DNA of 64,000 nucleotides, taken from the NCBI GenBank assembly GCA_013200995.1, contig CP053688.1, positions 4,588,001 through 4,652,000 on the forward strand. The letters run 5' to 3'. Every line of letters begins with the position of its first letter. Position 1 is the first letter of the stretch. The translations under genes were made by a program, and so were the position numbers. The notes under the pieces are model-generated. The model was not told the origin of the DNA. It saw nothing but the letters and a program-made list of their open reading frames with translations, and made no database searches. Below, piece by piece: positions 35,451 to 43,865 of this stretch. The DNA comes from Arthrobacter citreus (GTDB lineage Bacteria > Bacillota > Bacilli > Bacillales > Bacillaceae_G).

Positions 35451-37016
35451 TTATATCTGTTCTTTAACAATTTTTTCTTCTAACATATCTTCTTCATCTG
35501 ATTTTGTAGATAAAACTTCTTTTTTCAAAAACCAAGTTAAGACAAAGGCAATGATCGCAATGATAAATGAGTACATGTAAATATGCTGGAATGATTCAAT
35601 GAATAATGTTTTAATTTGTGTTAATAGTTCAGTTGGTAAGCCGTGAGGAACACCAGCACCAGCTAAACCTTTCATATTTGAAGCCATGCTTTCAGGAAGT
35701 TTATCACCTAAACTTTGTAATTTGGATATAAGTGTCGATGATAGTAAATTACCAAAGAGACTTACCCCGACTGTAGCACCAATTGTTTGGAATAATGGAA
35801 CAGTCGAAAGAGCAATCCCTTTATTTTCTTTTTCAACAGACTCCTGAACAATGAGATTATCTCCCCCAAATAATACTCCTAACCCAAGACCTGTAATGAA
35901 AAAGAAGATAATTATTTGAATAATAGTTGTATGAATACTCATATGAGAAAACAGGTAGAATCCGATGATCGGCATAATAAATGCAATACCAAATAGTTCT
36001 CGGTAGCGCACTTTTGTTAGTAGAAATCCACTGATCATAGCTGACCCAACAGCTCCTACCATCATTGGTAATGTCAAGTAGCCTGCATGCGTTGGAGTAA
36101 GTCCTAGCACGTTTTGTGCAAAATATGGGAAGGAAGAAAAAGATCCCATTAAGCCGATTCCAACTGTAAAGACAATTAAAGATAATACAAGTATGTTACG
36201 GTTTTTAAACAAGTGCAGTGGAACAATTGGTTCTTTTACTTTCGACTCGACCAAAATAAAAACGCCAATTAAAACGGCTCCTAAACAAAGAAGACCAATA
36301 ATTAATGGGGACCCCCAAGTGTAACCATTATTTTCAACAAGAACTGGTGTGATTAACAATGAGACAATTGTAGCAACTAATAAAAATGCCCCGCCCCAAT
36401 CAATAACGACTTGTTTCTTCATCGTTGTTTCACGTAATCCACTTGCAAGAAGAAGTGCAGCTATAATACCAACAGGGATATTAACAAAGAAAATCCAATG
36501 CCAATTTACTTGATCTACGAAATATCCTCCCATTAATGGTCCTAATAGCATAGGAATAAACATGATTGGTCCCATGAATCCTTGGACTTTTGCACGCTGC
36601 TCAACTGGAAATAAATCACTTGAAATAGTCATAGCAAGCGGCATTAAGCCTCCCGCACCTAAACCTTGAATTCCGCGTCCAATAAGGAGAAGTGTCATTG
36701 AATGTGAAAACCCACAGACAATTGAGCCACCTATGAAAAAGGCCATACTCATTAAATATATTTTTTTGCGCCCCATTAAATCTGCTAATTTCCCCAATAT
36801 TGGCATGAATGCAGACATGGTTAACATATACACACCTCCGACCCAACCATACATGGCTAATCCGCCTAAATCACGGATAATTGTCGGCATTGCTGTATTA
36901 ACAACCGTTTCATCCAGCTCGGAAAAAATCAGTCCAATTATTAAACCCATCATCACCAGTATTTTACTGCTCTTATTAGCTAAAACTGGTTCTTTATATT
37001 TTGAAATGCTTTCCAT
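35451..37016 (-). CDS. MFS drug exporter, DHA2 (14-TM) family
   Basis: A 521-residue transporter with 14 predicted membrane spans. Motif D1 LDETVVNTAMPTI in the first span, motif A GKLADLMGRKK after the second, and motif C GPLMGGYFVD in the fifth are hallmarks of the EmrB/QacA group that expels drugs by proton antiport. GAAAGGA lies 11 bases before the ATG. It stands alone with no regulator beside it, so inducer and substrates are unknown. Residual uncertainty concerns function, not family. Confidence 0.9.
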   Translation of the reverse strand: MESISKYKEPVLANKSSKILVMMGLIIGLIFSELDETVVNTAMPTIIRDLGGLAMYGWVGGVYMLTMSAFMPILGKLADLMGRKKIYLMSMAFFIGGSIVCGFSHSMTLLLIGRGIQGLGAGGLMPLAMTISSDLFPVEQRAKVQGFMGPIMFIPMLLGPLMGGYFVDQVNWHWIFFVNIPVGIIAALLLASGLRETTMKKQVVIDWGGAFLLVATIVSLLITPVLVENNGYTWGSPLIIGLLCLGAVLIGVFILVESKVKEPIVPLHLFKNRNILVLSLIVFTVGIGLMGSFSSFPYFAQNVLGLTPTHAGYLTLPMMVGAVGSAMISGFLLTKVRYRELFGIAFIMPIIGFYLFSHMSIHTTIIQIIIFFFITGLGLGVLFGGDNLIVQESVEKENKGIALSTVPLFQTIGATVGVSLFGNLLSSTLISKLQSLGDKLPESMASNMKGLAGAGVPHGLPTELLTQIKTLFIESFQHIYMYSFIIAIIAFVLTWFLKKEVLSTKSDEEDMLEEKIVKEQI

Positions 37017-37131
37017 CTCTATCTAAATCCTTTCAACATTTGATAAGCGAATTATATAAACTGATTATGAACAAAATATGAATTTTGAAATGGAAATTTT
37101 TAAAAGTCTTCTTTCTAATGAATCACGCCAA

Positions 37132-37172
37132 AAAAATAAAGCAATTGTATCGGAACTATACAAACTGCTTTC
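37132..37172 (-). terminator. Terminator of the antiporter gene
   Basis: Stem AAAGCAGTTTGTAT/ATACAATTGCTTT (one mismatch) read on the minus strand, with a T-rich tail. Confidence 0.75.
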
Positions 37173-37207
37173 ATTTATTTTTTCTTTTTTCTTTACGATC
37201 TTGTGGC

Positions 37208-38353
37208 TCAGGACGTTGAAACTTTATTATTTTCTGTAAAAAATAACTTCATAAGTGGTGGGGTTACAATGGTTGTGATGAGCACAACTATAACAAGAAT
37301 CGCAAACATTTCTTTAGTTAACAGATTATTTGCTAATCCTGTTGATGCCATAATAAGTGCGACTTCCCCTCGCGATACCATAGCTGAACCGATTCCTAAT
37401 GAATTTTTAGTTGGAAATCCAGCAAGTTTTGCGCCCAATGCTCCACCAATTAGTTTAGTTAAAAGGGCAATCATACTTAATATGATGATAGTTGGAATTG
37501 AATGACTTAATCCTGTAAATTGAACTGATACACCAATTAATGTGAAAAAGACAGGTACAAATATAGAGTATGCAATTGTTTCGACCTTTTCAAAAACTTC
37601 TTGCTTAAACTTTGTAACGGAAATCGAAATGCCCGCGATATAAGCACCAATTATTGCAGCAATACCAGTTTTGTCTGCGAAGGCTGAGAATAGGAAACAA
37701 ATGATTAAAGCAGCAGAGATTAATGTTTCTGAAACATTTAGTTTAATAAATTTTTTTAGGAACCATGGTACAATTTTCCAACCAATCAAGATGGCAAATG
37801 TAAAAAATATAAACTTATTAAATAGAAGAATTGGTAGGCTAACTGCACTCCCGCTGAAACTCATGACAAACGCTAATGCAATAATGACAACAATATCGTC
37901 GATTACGGCGGCACCTAAAATTGTTGCTCCTTCTTTAGTCTTTAGTTTTCCTATTTCTTTTAGTGTGGCAACTGAAATACTTACACTAGTTGCAGAAAGA
38001 ATCAGTCCTAAAAAAATAGCTTCAAATTGGCTTAAATTAATAGCAATTCCATAAAGATAACCTGAAAATAAAGGGAATATTATACCTAGAAATCCTACAA
38101 AAGAAGAGGCTTTACCAGTTCTTTTAAATTCATTAATATCAGTTTCTAAACCAGCAATGAACATGAGTAGAATAACGCCAATTTCACTCATTTCATGCAA
38201 TGTTTCCGTTTCTGTAATAATACCAAGAACTGCTGGACCAAGGATGATCCCTATTAACAGCTTACCTAGTACTGCAGGTTGACCAAGTTTAGTACTTAAA
38301 TCCCCAAAAATTTTAGAGGCAATCAAAATAATCGCCAGTTGCACATAAAGCAT
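37208..38353 (-). CDS. CPA2-family Na+(K+)/H+ antiporter (NapA/GerN-like)
   Basis: A 381-residue membrane protein with about 12 spans. The LGQPAVLGKLLIGIILGP block and the paired-aspartate ion site AAVIDDIVVI are typical of NapA, GerN and KefB core domains. No C-terminal TrkA-N domain is present, so it is of the short NapA/GerN type. GerN of B. cereus is a Na+/H+-K+ antiporter needed for inosine germination, so a role in germination or sodium tolerance is possible. The frame is open 36 codons further, but GGGAG seven bases before the ATG at 38353 fixes the start. A strong hairpin with a U run lies just upstream. Confidence 0.87.
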   Translation of the reverse strand: MLYVQLAIILIASKIFGDLSTKLGQPAVLGKLLIGIILGPAVLGIITETETLHEMSEIGVILLMFIAGLETDINEFKRTGKASSFVGFLGIIFPLFSGYLYGIAINLSQFEAIFLGLILSATSVSISVATLKEIGKLKTKEGATILGAAVIDDIVVIIALAFVMSFSGSAVSLPILLFNKFIFFTFAILIGWKIVPWFLKKFIKLNVSETLISAALIICFLFSAFADKTGIAAIIGAYIAGISISVTKFKQEVFEKVETIAYSIFVPVFFTLIGVSVQFTGLSHSIPTIIILSMIALLTKLIGGALGAKLAGFPTKNSLGIGSAMVSRGEVALIMASTGLANNLLTKEMFAILVIVVLITTIVTPPLMKLFFTENNKVSTS

Positions 38354-38378
38354 ATTTCCATCTCCCATCTTATCGCAT

Positions 38379-38446
38379 AAAAAAAAGAACCTGCCACAAT
38401 AGGGTATGTAAATAAAGTACATACTAATCCCTATAGTGACAGGCTC
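38379..38446 (-). terminator. Attenuator-like hairpin in the antiporter leader
   Basis: On the minus strand GAGCCTGTCACTATAGGG pairs with CCCTATTGTGGCAGGTTC at 17 of 18 positions, and TATGTA/TACATA extend the stem inside. Eight Ts follow. It ends 12 bases before the antiporter ribosome site, leaving no room for a promoter after it, so the antiporter mRNA must pass through it. It could instead simply terminate the upstream 120-residue gene with a basal read-through. Confidence 0.75.
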
Positions 38447-38540
38447 CTCCAAACGATGCATTTAATTACTATAAGTATAAACCGAAATTAAATACAAAAA
38501 CAAGCTAAAGTAAGTAAATGGTACCAATTTAAGTAGAAAC

Positions 38541-38903
38541 TTAGTTTAATAGAATCAATAAAATAAGCGAGATAAAATAAGTAAAGTGTAGGAGTATAAA
38601 TGAAATTGCGCTTTTAATTTTTCGAAAGCTTAACATATATTTCAAAACGAAATTATGTAGAAAAATTAAAATCATACTCCCAAAGAAACCGTAAAAATAG
38701 CCATAAATTACCCACAGTGTCATCTGATTTACTTGCGAAGATTCCGTATGAAATCCTCTAAATAATGAAATTAGATAAAAAACTGACCAGTAATTGATTA
38801 TAGCGATTAATCCTATTAATAATAATACCCAATTCGAATTCCGTACAATGAATTGAAATGTATTGCGAGATATTTTATTTAAATTGTTTAGATTTGTAGT
38901 CAA
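38541..38903 (-). CDS. Small membrane protein of unknown function (120 residues)
   Basis: About three hydrophobic segments (NWVLLLIGLIAIINYWSVFYLI, WVIYGYFYGFFGSMILIFL, FILLHFTYFISLILLILL) separated by short charged loops. The only plausible start is a TTG that abuts its GAGGAG site with no spacer, so the true start may be elsewhere. I do not recognise the family. It lies upstream of the antiporter on the same strand, separated by a promoter-like stretch and the hairpin at 38379-38446. Confidence 0.5.
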   Translation of the reverse strand: MTTNLNNLNKISRNTFQFIVRNSNWVLLLIGLIAIINYWSVFYLISLFRGFHTESSQVNQMTLWVIYGYFYGFFGSMILIFLHNFVLKYMLSFRKIKSAISFILLHFTYFISLILLILLN

Positions 38904-39143
38904 CTCCTCACGCCCCTGAGTTGGATGATATCTTTCTACTACTTTGTGGTTTGTCTAAACACATTTTTTCTTTACATAATATTCAGTTGTTGTCTTTAAT
39001 AAGCCGTAAATAGATAATTATTAATAATTTTTTGTTAATAGAGCTTAGATCCTTCATAAATTTTATGTTTAGCATAAAAAACTTGATGAAACTTTTAATA
39101 AAGAGATGGTTTCGAGGAGGGAATAGTGCATAAAAGTGCAGTT

Positions 39144-39184
39144 AAAAAAGGTGCCATATAAGTATATAGACTTAAATGGCACCC
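39144..39184 (-). terminator. Terminator of the His-rich protein gene
   Basis: Stem GGTGCCAT/ATGGCACC with inner AAGT/ACTT pairing, followed on the minus strand by six Ts. Confidence 0.85.
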
Positions 39185-39199
39185 TAATATAAATTTTAA

Positions 39200-39679
39200 T
39201 TAGTTAGCTGGTTTAATTTGAGTAAATAAATCTTGATGAACTCTCTTCATTTCTTCAAAGAATTGCTCACGTTTAATATTATTATTATCTAATATATCCT
39301 TAAACGAATTTGTTTTACCTTTTTGAGCGATGATATTTTCTAATGGTTTATTTGAAAGTTTTGATACAACTGCTATAAAAATTAATTTTTTCATCTCTAG
39401 TTTATTTTGCTCAACTGCTTTATTAATATTAGCTTCAGGTTGTTTTAAATAATTAGAAACATATTTAACAACCTCTTTTTTGTGTTTTTCTAACATTTTA
39501 TTTGCTTTTTTATCGTGGTGATGGTGGTGTCTATGGTGTTCACCATCATTTGTTGTAGCATCATGGTCATGTTGTGGATGAACATAATAATTTGCTGCCT
39601 CAATTTTTTGGGCATTTACAGAAAGTGTACTAAGTGCGAAAACACTAACTACTGCACCTGCAAAAATAGCTTTTTTCAT
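39200..39679 (-). CDS. Secreted histidine-rich protein of unknown function
   Basis: A 159-residue protein with a Sec signal (MKKAIFAGAVVSVFALS, then a cleavage site after VNA at about residue 23). Next comes a segment with ten histidines between residues 34 and 55 (VHPQHDHD, then EHHRHHHHHDKK), then a helical domain of about 100 residues. The His cluster should bind Zn2+, Ni2+ or Cu2+. The helical part (EVVKYVSNYLKQPEANINKAV, then KLEMKKLIFIAVVSKLSNK) is unfamiliar. AAAGGAG seven bases before the ATG at 39679 decides the start over a Met 14 codons upstream. No metal transporter is adjacent. Confidence 0.7.
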   Translation of the reverse strand: MKKAIFAGAVVSVFALSTLSVNAQKIEAANYYVHPQHDHDATTNDGEHHRHHHHHDKKANKMLEKHKKEVVKYVSNYLKQPEANINKAVEQNKLEMKKLIFIAVVSKLSNKPLENIIAQKGKTNSFKDILDNNNIKREQFFEEMKRVHQDLFTQIKPAN

Positions 39680-39832
39680 TTTCAAAACTCCTTTTCTTTT
39701 TGATTTTTTTATGATTACCAATTATTTAAGAAAAATTTACCATTAATGAAAATTTATTGAAATCTTAATCGAATTTTAATGTTTTTAGCATGGAGTATGA
39801 ACTGTTTTTGCTGTGGTTAGTAATTTTGCAAT

Positions 39833-39864
39833 AAAAAAAACTGTCCAAAGTTAGACAGTTTTTT
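39833..39864. terminator. Terminator at the end of ytqB
   Basis: Stem ACTGTC/GACAGT with an eight-base loop, flanked by As and Ts; serves ytqB on the minus strand. Confidence 0.7.
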
Positions 39865-40438
39865 AACCCCTTTTTTCGATTGCTAATATGAAAGGGGGAT
39901 TATTTGCTTGATTTAAAAAACGATAAGTTAAAACATGAGCGAGGTCTTGTGGGATGTTTTGAGCAAAGTTCATCAATGCATCTTTTTCAATATCTCCACC
40001 TTCATGACCGTGATAAATGACAACTACAACAATTCCTTCAGGTGCCATTATTTCAATCAATTGTTCAATTGCTGAAATTGTTGACGCGGGTACTGTTACG
40101 ATCTTTTTATCACTGCCAGGTAAGTAGCCAAGATTAAAAATTGCACCTTTTAACTTGCCGTGTAATGAAACTGGAATTACATCTTTTACATCCGCGTGAC
40201 TTCTTTGTACAAGTGTAACTTGCTTGCTTACATTTTCATTGGCTATTCTTTCAGTTGTCTTTTGGATCGCTACATCTTGAATATCGAATCCATATACGTG
40301 TCCATTTTCGCCAACTATTTTTGCTAAAAAAACGGTATCATGACCATTACCAACGGTAGCATCAACGGTAATATCGCCTTCTTTTAAGGCTGACTGTAGG
40401 AGTTTTCTAGCATACGGTAAAATACGCTCTAGAATCAT
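39863..40438 (-). CDS. ytqB: tRNA U34 aminomethyl methyltransferase YtqB (MnmM)
   Basis: A 191-residue class I SAM methyltransferase. The SAM-binding motif I is VDATVGNGHDTVFLA and the acidic end of strand 2 is YGFDIQ. The family-specific FNLGYLPGSDK and YHGHEGGDIEKDAL blocks identify YtqB. Work on B. subtilis assigns it the last methylation in making mnm5s2U at the tRNA wobble position. It overlaps the radical-SAM gene ytqA by four bases, and both are needed for the same modification pathway. Confidence 0.9.
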   Translation of the reverse strand: MILERILPYARKLLQSALKEGDITVDATVGNGHDTVFLAKIVGENGHVYGFDIQDVAIQKTTERIANENVSKQVTLVQRSHADVKDVIPVSLHGKLKGAIFNLGYLPGSDKKIVTVPASTISAIEQLIEIMAPEGIVVVVIYHGHEGGDIEKDALMNFAQNIPQDLAHVLTYRFLNQANNPPFILAIEKRG

Positions 40439-41397
40439 GTTAATTGTACTCGATTTTTTGCAAATTTACCTTGCCAGCTATTTCTACGTTCGAACTCTCG
40501 ATCAATTGCATTCAATACTTCCCATTTTTTTAGGCTCCACATAGGTCCAATTAGTAAGTCCGGTGGACCGTCACCTGTTATACGATGAACAATTACATCG
40601 CTAGGAATGATTTCAAGCTGATCAACTACTAAGTTAATATAAGCATCAAAATCCATGAATTCAACAAGTCCTTTTTCATACTGCTTCATCATAGCAGTAC
40701 CTTTTAGAAGGTGGAGTAAATGAATTTTAATTCCTTGAATATCAAGTTTAGCAACTTCCATTGCAGTTTCCATCATCATTTCCGGTGTTTCAAGAGGCAA
40801 CCCGTTAATTATATGTGAACAAATACGAATATTGTGCTTTCTTAGTTTTTCAACGCCTTCTACATAAGTTTTATAATCATGTGCACGATTAATAATATTT
40901 GCAGTTTTCTCATGAACAGTCTGTAACCCTAATTCAACCCATAAGTAAGTTCGCTTATTTAAATCCGCAAGATATTCTACTACATCATCCGGTAAGCAAT
41001 CTGGTCTTGTTGCAATTGATAAACCAACAACACCTTCTTGCTCTAAAATAGGCTCGAATTTTTGCTTTAATACTTCTACTGGTGCATGTGTATTTGTATA
41101 GGCTTGAAAATAACCTAAGTACTTTCCGTTTTGCCATTTCTCATGCATTTTATCTTTTATTTTGTGAAACTGAGTTACAACATCCTCAGCACGGTCGCCA
41201 GCAAAATCACCTGAACCAGAAGCGCTACAAAAAGTACATCCTCCAAACGCAACTGTACCATCTCGATTAGGACAATCAAATCCAGCATCAATTGAAACTT
41301 TAAAAACTTTCCCGCCGAATTCTTGTCTTAAGTGGTAATTCCACGAATGATATCTTTTATGATCTATTGTATATGGAAAAGGATTGTTTTTCGTCAT
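40435..41397 (-). CDS. ytqA: Radical SAM protein YtqA
   Basis: A 320-residue TIGR01212-type radical SAM enzyme related to Elp3. The Fe-S cysteines are Cys42, Cys54 and Cys57 (CPNRDGTVAFGGCTFC), with the following SASGSGDFAGDR and the SAM-contact block GLSIATRPDCLPDD. It is reported to take part in tRNA wobble-uridine modification in Gram-positives with YtqB, which fits the four-base overlap. The exact reaction is less certain than the family. A GAGGGATGAGG ribosome site precedes the ATG. Confidence 0.9.
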   Translation of the reverse strand: MTKNNPFPYTIDHKRYHSWNYHLRQEFGGKVFKVSIDAGFDCPNRDGTVAFGGCTFCSASGSGDFAGDRAEDVVTQFHKIKDKMHEKWQNGKYLGYFQAYTNTHAPVEVLKQKFEPILEQEGVVGLSIATRPDCLPDDVVEYLADLNKRTYLWVELGLQTVHEKTANIINRAHDYKTYVEGVEKLRKHNIRICSHIINGLPLETPEMMMETAMEVAKLDIQGIKIHLLHLLKGTAMMKQYEKGLVEFMDFDAYINLVVDQLEIIPSDVIVHRITGDGPPDLLIGPMWSLKKWEVLNAIDREFERRNSWQGKFAKNRVQLT

Positions 41398-41583
41398 TCC
41401 TCATCCCTCCCTTAATTTAAGTCACTATTCTCGATTTTATCATGCAATATAAAGAAAACCAAATGGAAAAACCTTTCTTATTTGTAAAGAAATAAAAGTA
41501 CTTTCAGGTGGAGGTTCGGAAATACTATCCTTGAGGTAGCCTACATATCGGATACTTCATTAAAGTCTGAAGGAGGTATTTTC

Positions 41584-41853
41584 TTGGGAATAACAGATCG
41601 CGCATTCGGACAAGACCAAGTACAAAAAGCAAAAGAGGCGTATGATTACGCAGTCGCACAATTAGAAATTGGTATGAGACAAGAGCATTATAATGATATT
41701 GAATATTCACAAGCGCAAGCTGGGATTGAAGAAGCACTTTTGGAACTAGAAAAAGTTGCAAATCTTGCAAATGCTGAAAATAAAGATGAGTTCTATCGCT
41801 TACGCCGACAATTAACACAATTACAACATCAAATGATTATTACTCCGCACTAA
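41584..41853 (+). CDS. ytzC: YtzC-like DUF2524 protein
   Basis: An 89-residue helical protein starting at TTG seven bases after a GAAGGAGG site. The sequence is almost entirely coiled helix (DQVQKAKEAYDYAVAQLEIG, then EEALLELEKVANLANAENK). The gene order (ytqA, ytzC, yttB, leuS) is that of B. subtilis. Function is unknown. The next gene, a spore protein, suggests possible late-sporulation expression, which is inference. Confidence 0.82.
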   Translation: MGITDRAFGQDQVQKAKEAYDYAVAQLEIGMRQEHYNDIEYSQAQAGIEEALLELEKVANLANAENKDEFYRLRRQLTQLQHQMIITPH

Positions 41854-41915
41854 AGGCGATCGAAAATATGCAAGAATACGTTCAAGAATATGCAATCCTT
41901 GGGAGGAAACCAATA

Positions 41916-42065
41916 GTGGTAAAAAAGAAATCAAAAAGTAATAATCCTGAACAAACAACAAAGAACAAAACAAATACAGAATTCTCGAATGACCTTTCAG
42001 CAGTAGATCAAGTAAAAATAAACAACGCTAAAAAAGGTCAACCACAGAGATCCCAGCAGGGCTAA
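41916..42065 (+). CDS. Short gamma-type small acid-soluble spore protein
   Basis: A 49-residue protein starting GTG nine bases after GGGAGG. The segment NTEFSNDLSAVDQVKINNAKK matches the repeat of SspE-like gamma SASPs (TEF, then V-x-x-V/N-A pattern), and the composition is typical: Asn, Gln, Lys and Ser rich, no Cys or Trp. B. subtilis SspE has two such repeats in about 84 residues, so this is a one-repeat form. Gamma SASPs are degraded in germination as an amino-acid store. An upstream in-frame ATG at 41868 has no ribosome site. Confidence 0.7.
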   Translation: MVKKKSKSNNPEQTTKNKTNTEFSNDLSAVDQVKINNAKKGQPQRSQQG

Positions 42066-42111
42066 GAGAGTATTAGAAGGTAAAGGGAATAGGACGAGTA
42101 AGAAAAGAGAG

Positions 42112-42143
42112 GGTGTGCCAAAATTGGTGCATCTTTCTTTTTT
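42112..42143 (+). terminator. Terminator after the SASP gene
   Basis: Imperfect stem GGTGTGCCA/TGGTGCATC with a four-base loop and a T-rich tail. Confidence 0.6.
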
Positions 42144-42307
42144 AAATAGGTTTTTTTAGTGCATTTCCTATAATTTCTTTGCTATTTTCTTTTACCAATT
42201 TCTACACTTGAAGCATGCCTCTTGAAACTAGGTAGATTCTCCTCTACAATTAATGAGTTAACGAGATAAAAATAGATAAAAAGGGACAGCTTTGAGGGGA
42301 GTAAGGG

Positions 42308-43507
42308 ATGCCAAAAAAACTATGGTTTTTGTTAATCGGTATGATTTTAAATGTAACAGGTAATTCTTTCTTATGGCCATTCAATACAGTATATATCCAT
42401 ACGTATTTAGGAAAGTCCTTGTCTGTTGCAGGGCTTATTTTAATGTTTAATTCATTGGCTGGTGTATTTGGAAATATGCTCGGTGGCTGGCTATTTGATA
42501 AATTTGGGGGATATAGGTCAATCCTAACTGGTATTAGTATTACATTTTTGTCAATCTTAGGTTTGGTTATTAATCATTCTTGGACATTTTATAGTTGTTT
42601 CTTTGTAGTATTAGGGTTTGGAATCGGAATTGTATTTCCTTCAATGTACGCGATGGTTGGAGCAGCATGGCCAGAAGGTGGTCGTAAAGCTTTTAATGCA
42701 ATCTATGTAGCTCAAAATCTTGGTGTTGCGATTGGGACGGCTTTAGGTGGAATTGTTGCAGACTTTAATATTAATTATATTTTCTCCGCTAATTTGCTAT
42801 TATATATTGTTTTCTTTCTAGTCGCTCTATTTGGATTTAGAGATATTGGAGTTCCTAAAGTCGTAAATGAAATCCAAGTTGATCAGTCCAAAAAACAAAG
42901 ATTTTCATTTACTCCTTCAATGAAGGCTTTAATGATTGTTTGTTGTGCGTACGTATTATGTTGGTTAGTTTATGTTCAATGGCAAACTACTATTGCTTCT
43001 GAAATGCAAAACCTCCACATAGGATTAAAAAAATATAGTCTATTATGGACTATAAATGGTGCGCTTATTGTATTAGCTCAACCAATTATTTCAAGTACTA
43101 TTCGTAAATATAAGTTAAGTATGAGAAAGCAAATGCTATTTGGGATTGGATTCTTTATTGCATCAACGATTTTTGTGAGCACAGCTCAGCAGTTCTCAAT
43201 GTTTATGACTGGTATGATTATTTTAACAATTGGGGAAATGTTTGTTTGGCCAGCGGTTCCAACAATCGCTAACATGCTTGCACCAAAAGATCGTGTTGGA
43301 ATGTACCAAGGGATTGTGAATAGCGCAGCGACTGTAGGGAGAATGTTAGGACCTGTAATAGGTGGAGCAGTTGTTGATACATTTAATATGAGAGTATTAT
43401 TTATTGTATTAGTTGTCTTTTTAGGTATTAGTATGATTTTCTCTGTTCTTTATGAAAGACAAGCAAAAAAGGTAGTAAAAGTTGAAAATCAAACTTTGGC
43501 TTCTTAA
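42308..43507 (+). CDS. yttB: MFS transporter YttB
   Basis: A 399-residue, 12-span major facilitator. Motif A is GGWLFDKFGGYRS between spans 2 and 3, and the second half has MGIVN-like NMLAPKDRVGMYQGIVNSAATVGRMLGP. It resembles sugar or multidrug MFS exporters, and its position before leuS equals yttB of B. subtilis. GAGGGGAGTAAGGG precedes the ATG. The substrate is unknown. Confidence 0.85.
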   Translation: MPKKLWFLLIGMILNVTGNSFLWPFNTVYIHTYLGKSLSVAGLILMFNSLAGVFGNMLGGWLFDKFGGYRSILTGISITFLSILGLVINHSWTFYSCFFVVLGFGIGIVFPSMYAMVGAAWPEGGRKAFNAIYVAQNLGVAIGTALGGIVADFNINYIFSANLLLYIVFFLVALFGFRDIGVPKVVNEIQVDQSKKQRFSFTPSMKALMIVCCAYVLCWLVYVQWQTTIASEMQNLHIGLKKYSLLWTINGALIVLAQPIISSTIRKYKLSMRKQMLFGIGFFIASTIFVSTAQQFSMFMTGMIILTIGEMFVWPAVPTIANMLAPKDRVGMYQGIVNSAATVGRMLGPVIGGAVVDTFNMRVLFIVLVVFLGISMIFSVLYERQAKKVVKVENQTLAS

Positions 43508-43572
43508 AAATAGGCGATGTATAATTGACCTTTTTCTTTGGTTATAATAAAATGGTATAAATTAAATCTAAA

Positions 43573-43813
43573 TGATCGGCAATGATTGGGAATAGTAGTG
43601 AATGTGAAGAGGTTTAGAGAGTTGACGGCTGGTGAAAGTCAATCCATTCTATTCATGAACTCGCCCATAAGCCACATTTGTGAACGGTTATTACCAAGTA
43701 ATAAATGTCGTGTTCCACGTTACGGAAACAAGTGAATGTATTTTTACATTAATTTGGGTGGTACCGCGGGAAATCCTCTCGTCCCTTTTGGGATGGGGGG
43801 ATTTTTTTATTTT
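43573..43813 (+). ncRNA. T-box leader of leuS with terminator
   Basis: Stem I carries the usual AGAG bulge region and a specifier loop with CTC (43660-43662), a leucine codon. The T-box core GGGTGGTACCGCG is at 43756-43768, whose GGTACC-flanking UGG pairs with the uncharged tRNA acceptor. The terminator AAATCCTCTCGTCCC/GGGATGGGGGGATTT follows, with a T run. Uncharged tRNA-Leu(GAG) should turn leuS on. Confidence 0.95.
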
Positions 43814-43865
43814 TTAAAGCGCGAGCCACAGCCGAGCCATTTATATGAAATAAGGAGGCTATAAT

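Noticed and set aside
38354..38461. 36-codon N-terminal extension of the antiporter
   Set aside because: The ATG at 38461 has no ribosome site, the extension is encoded by the terminator hairpin, and GGGAG is ideally placed before 38353.
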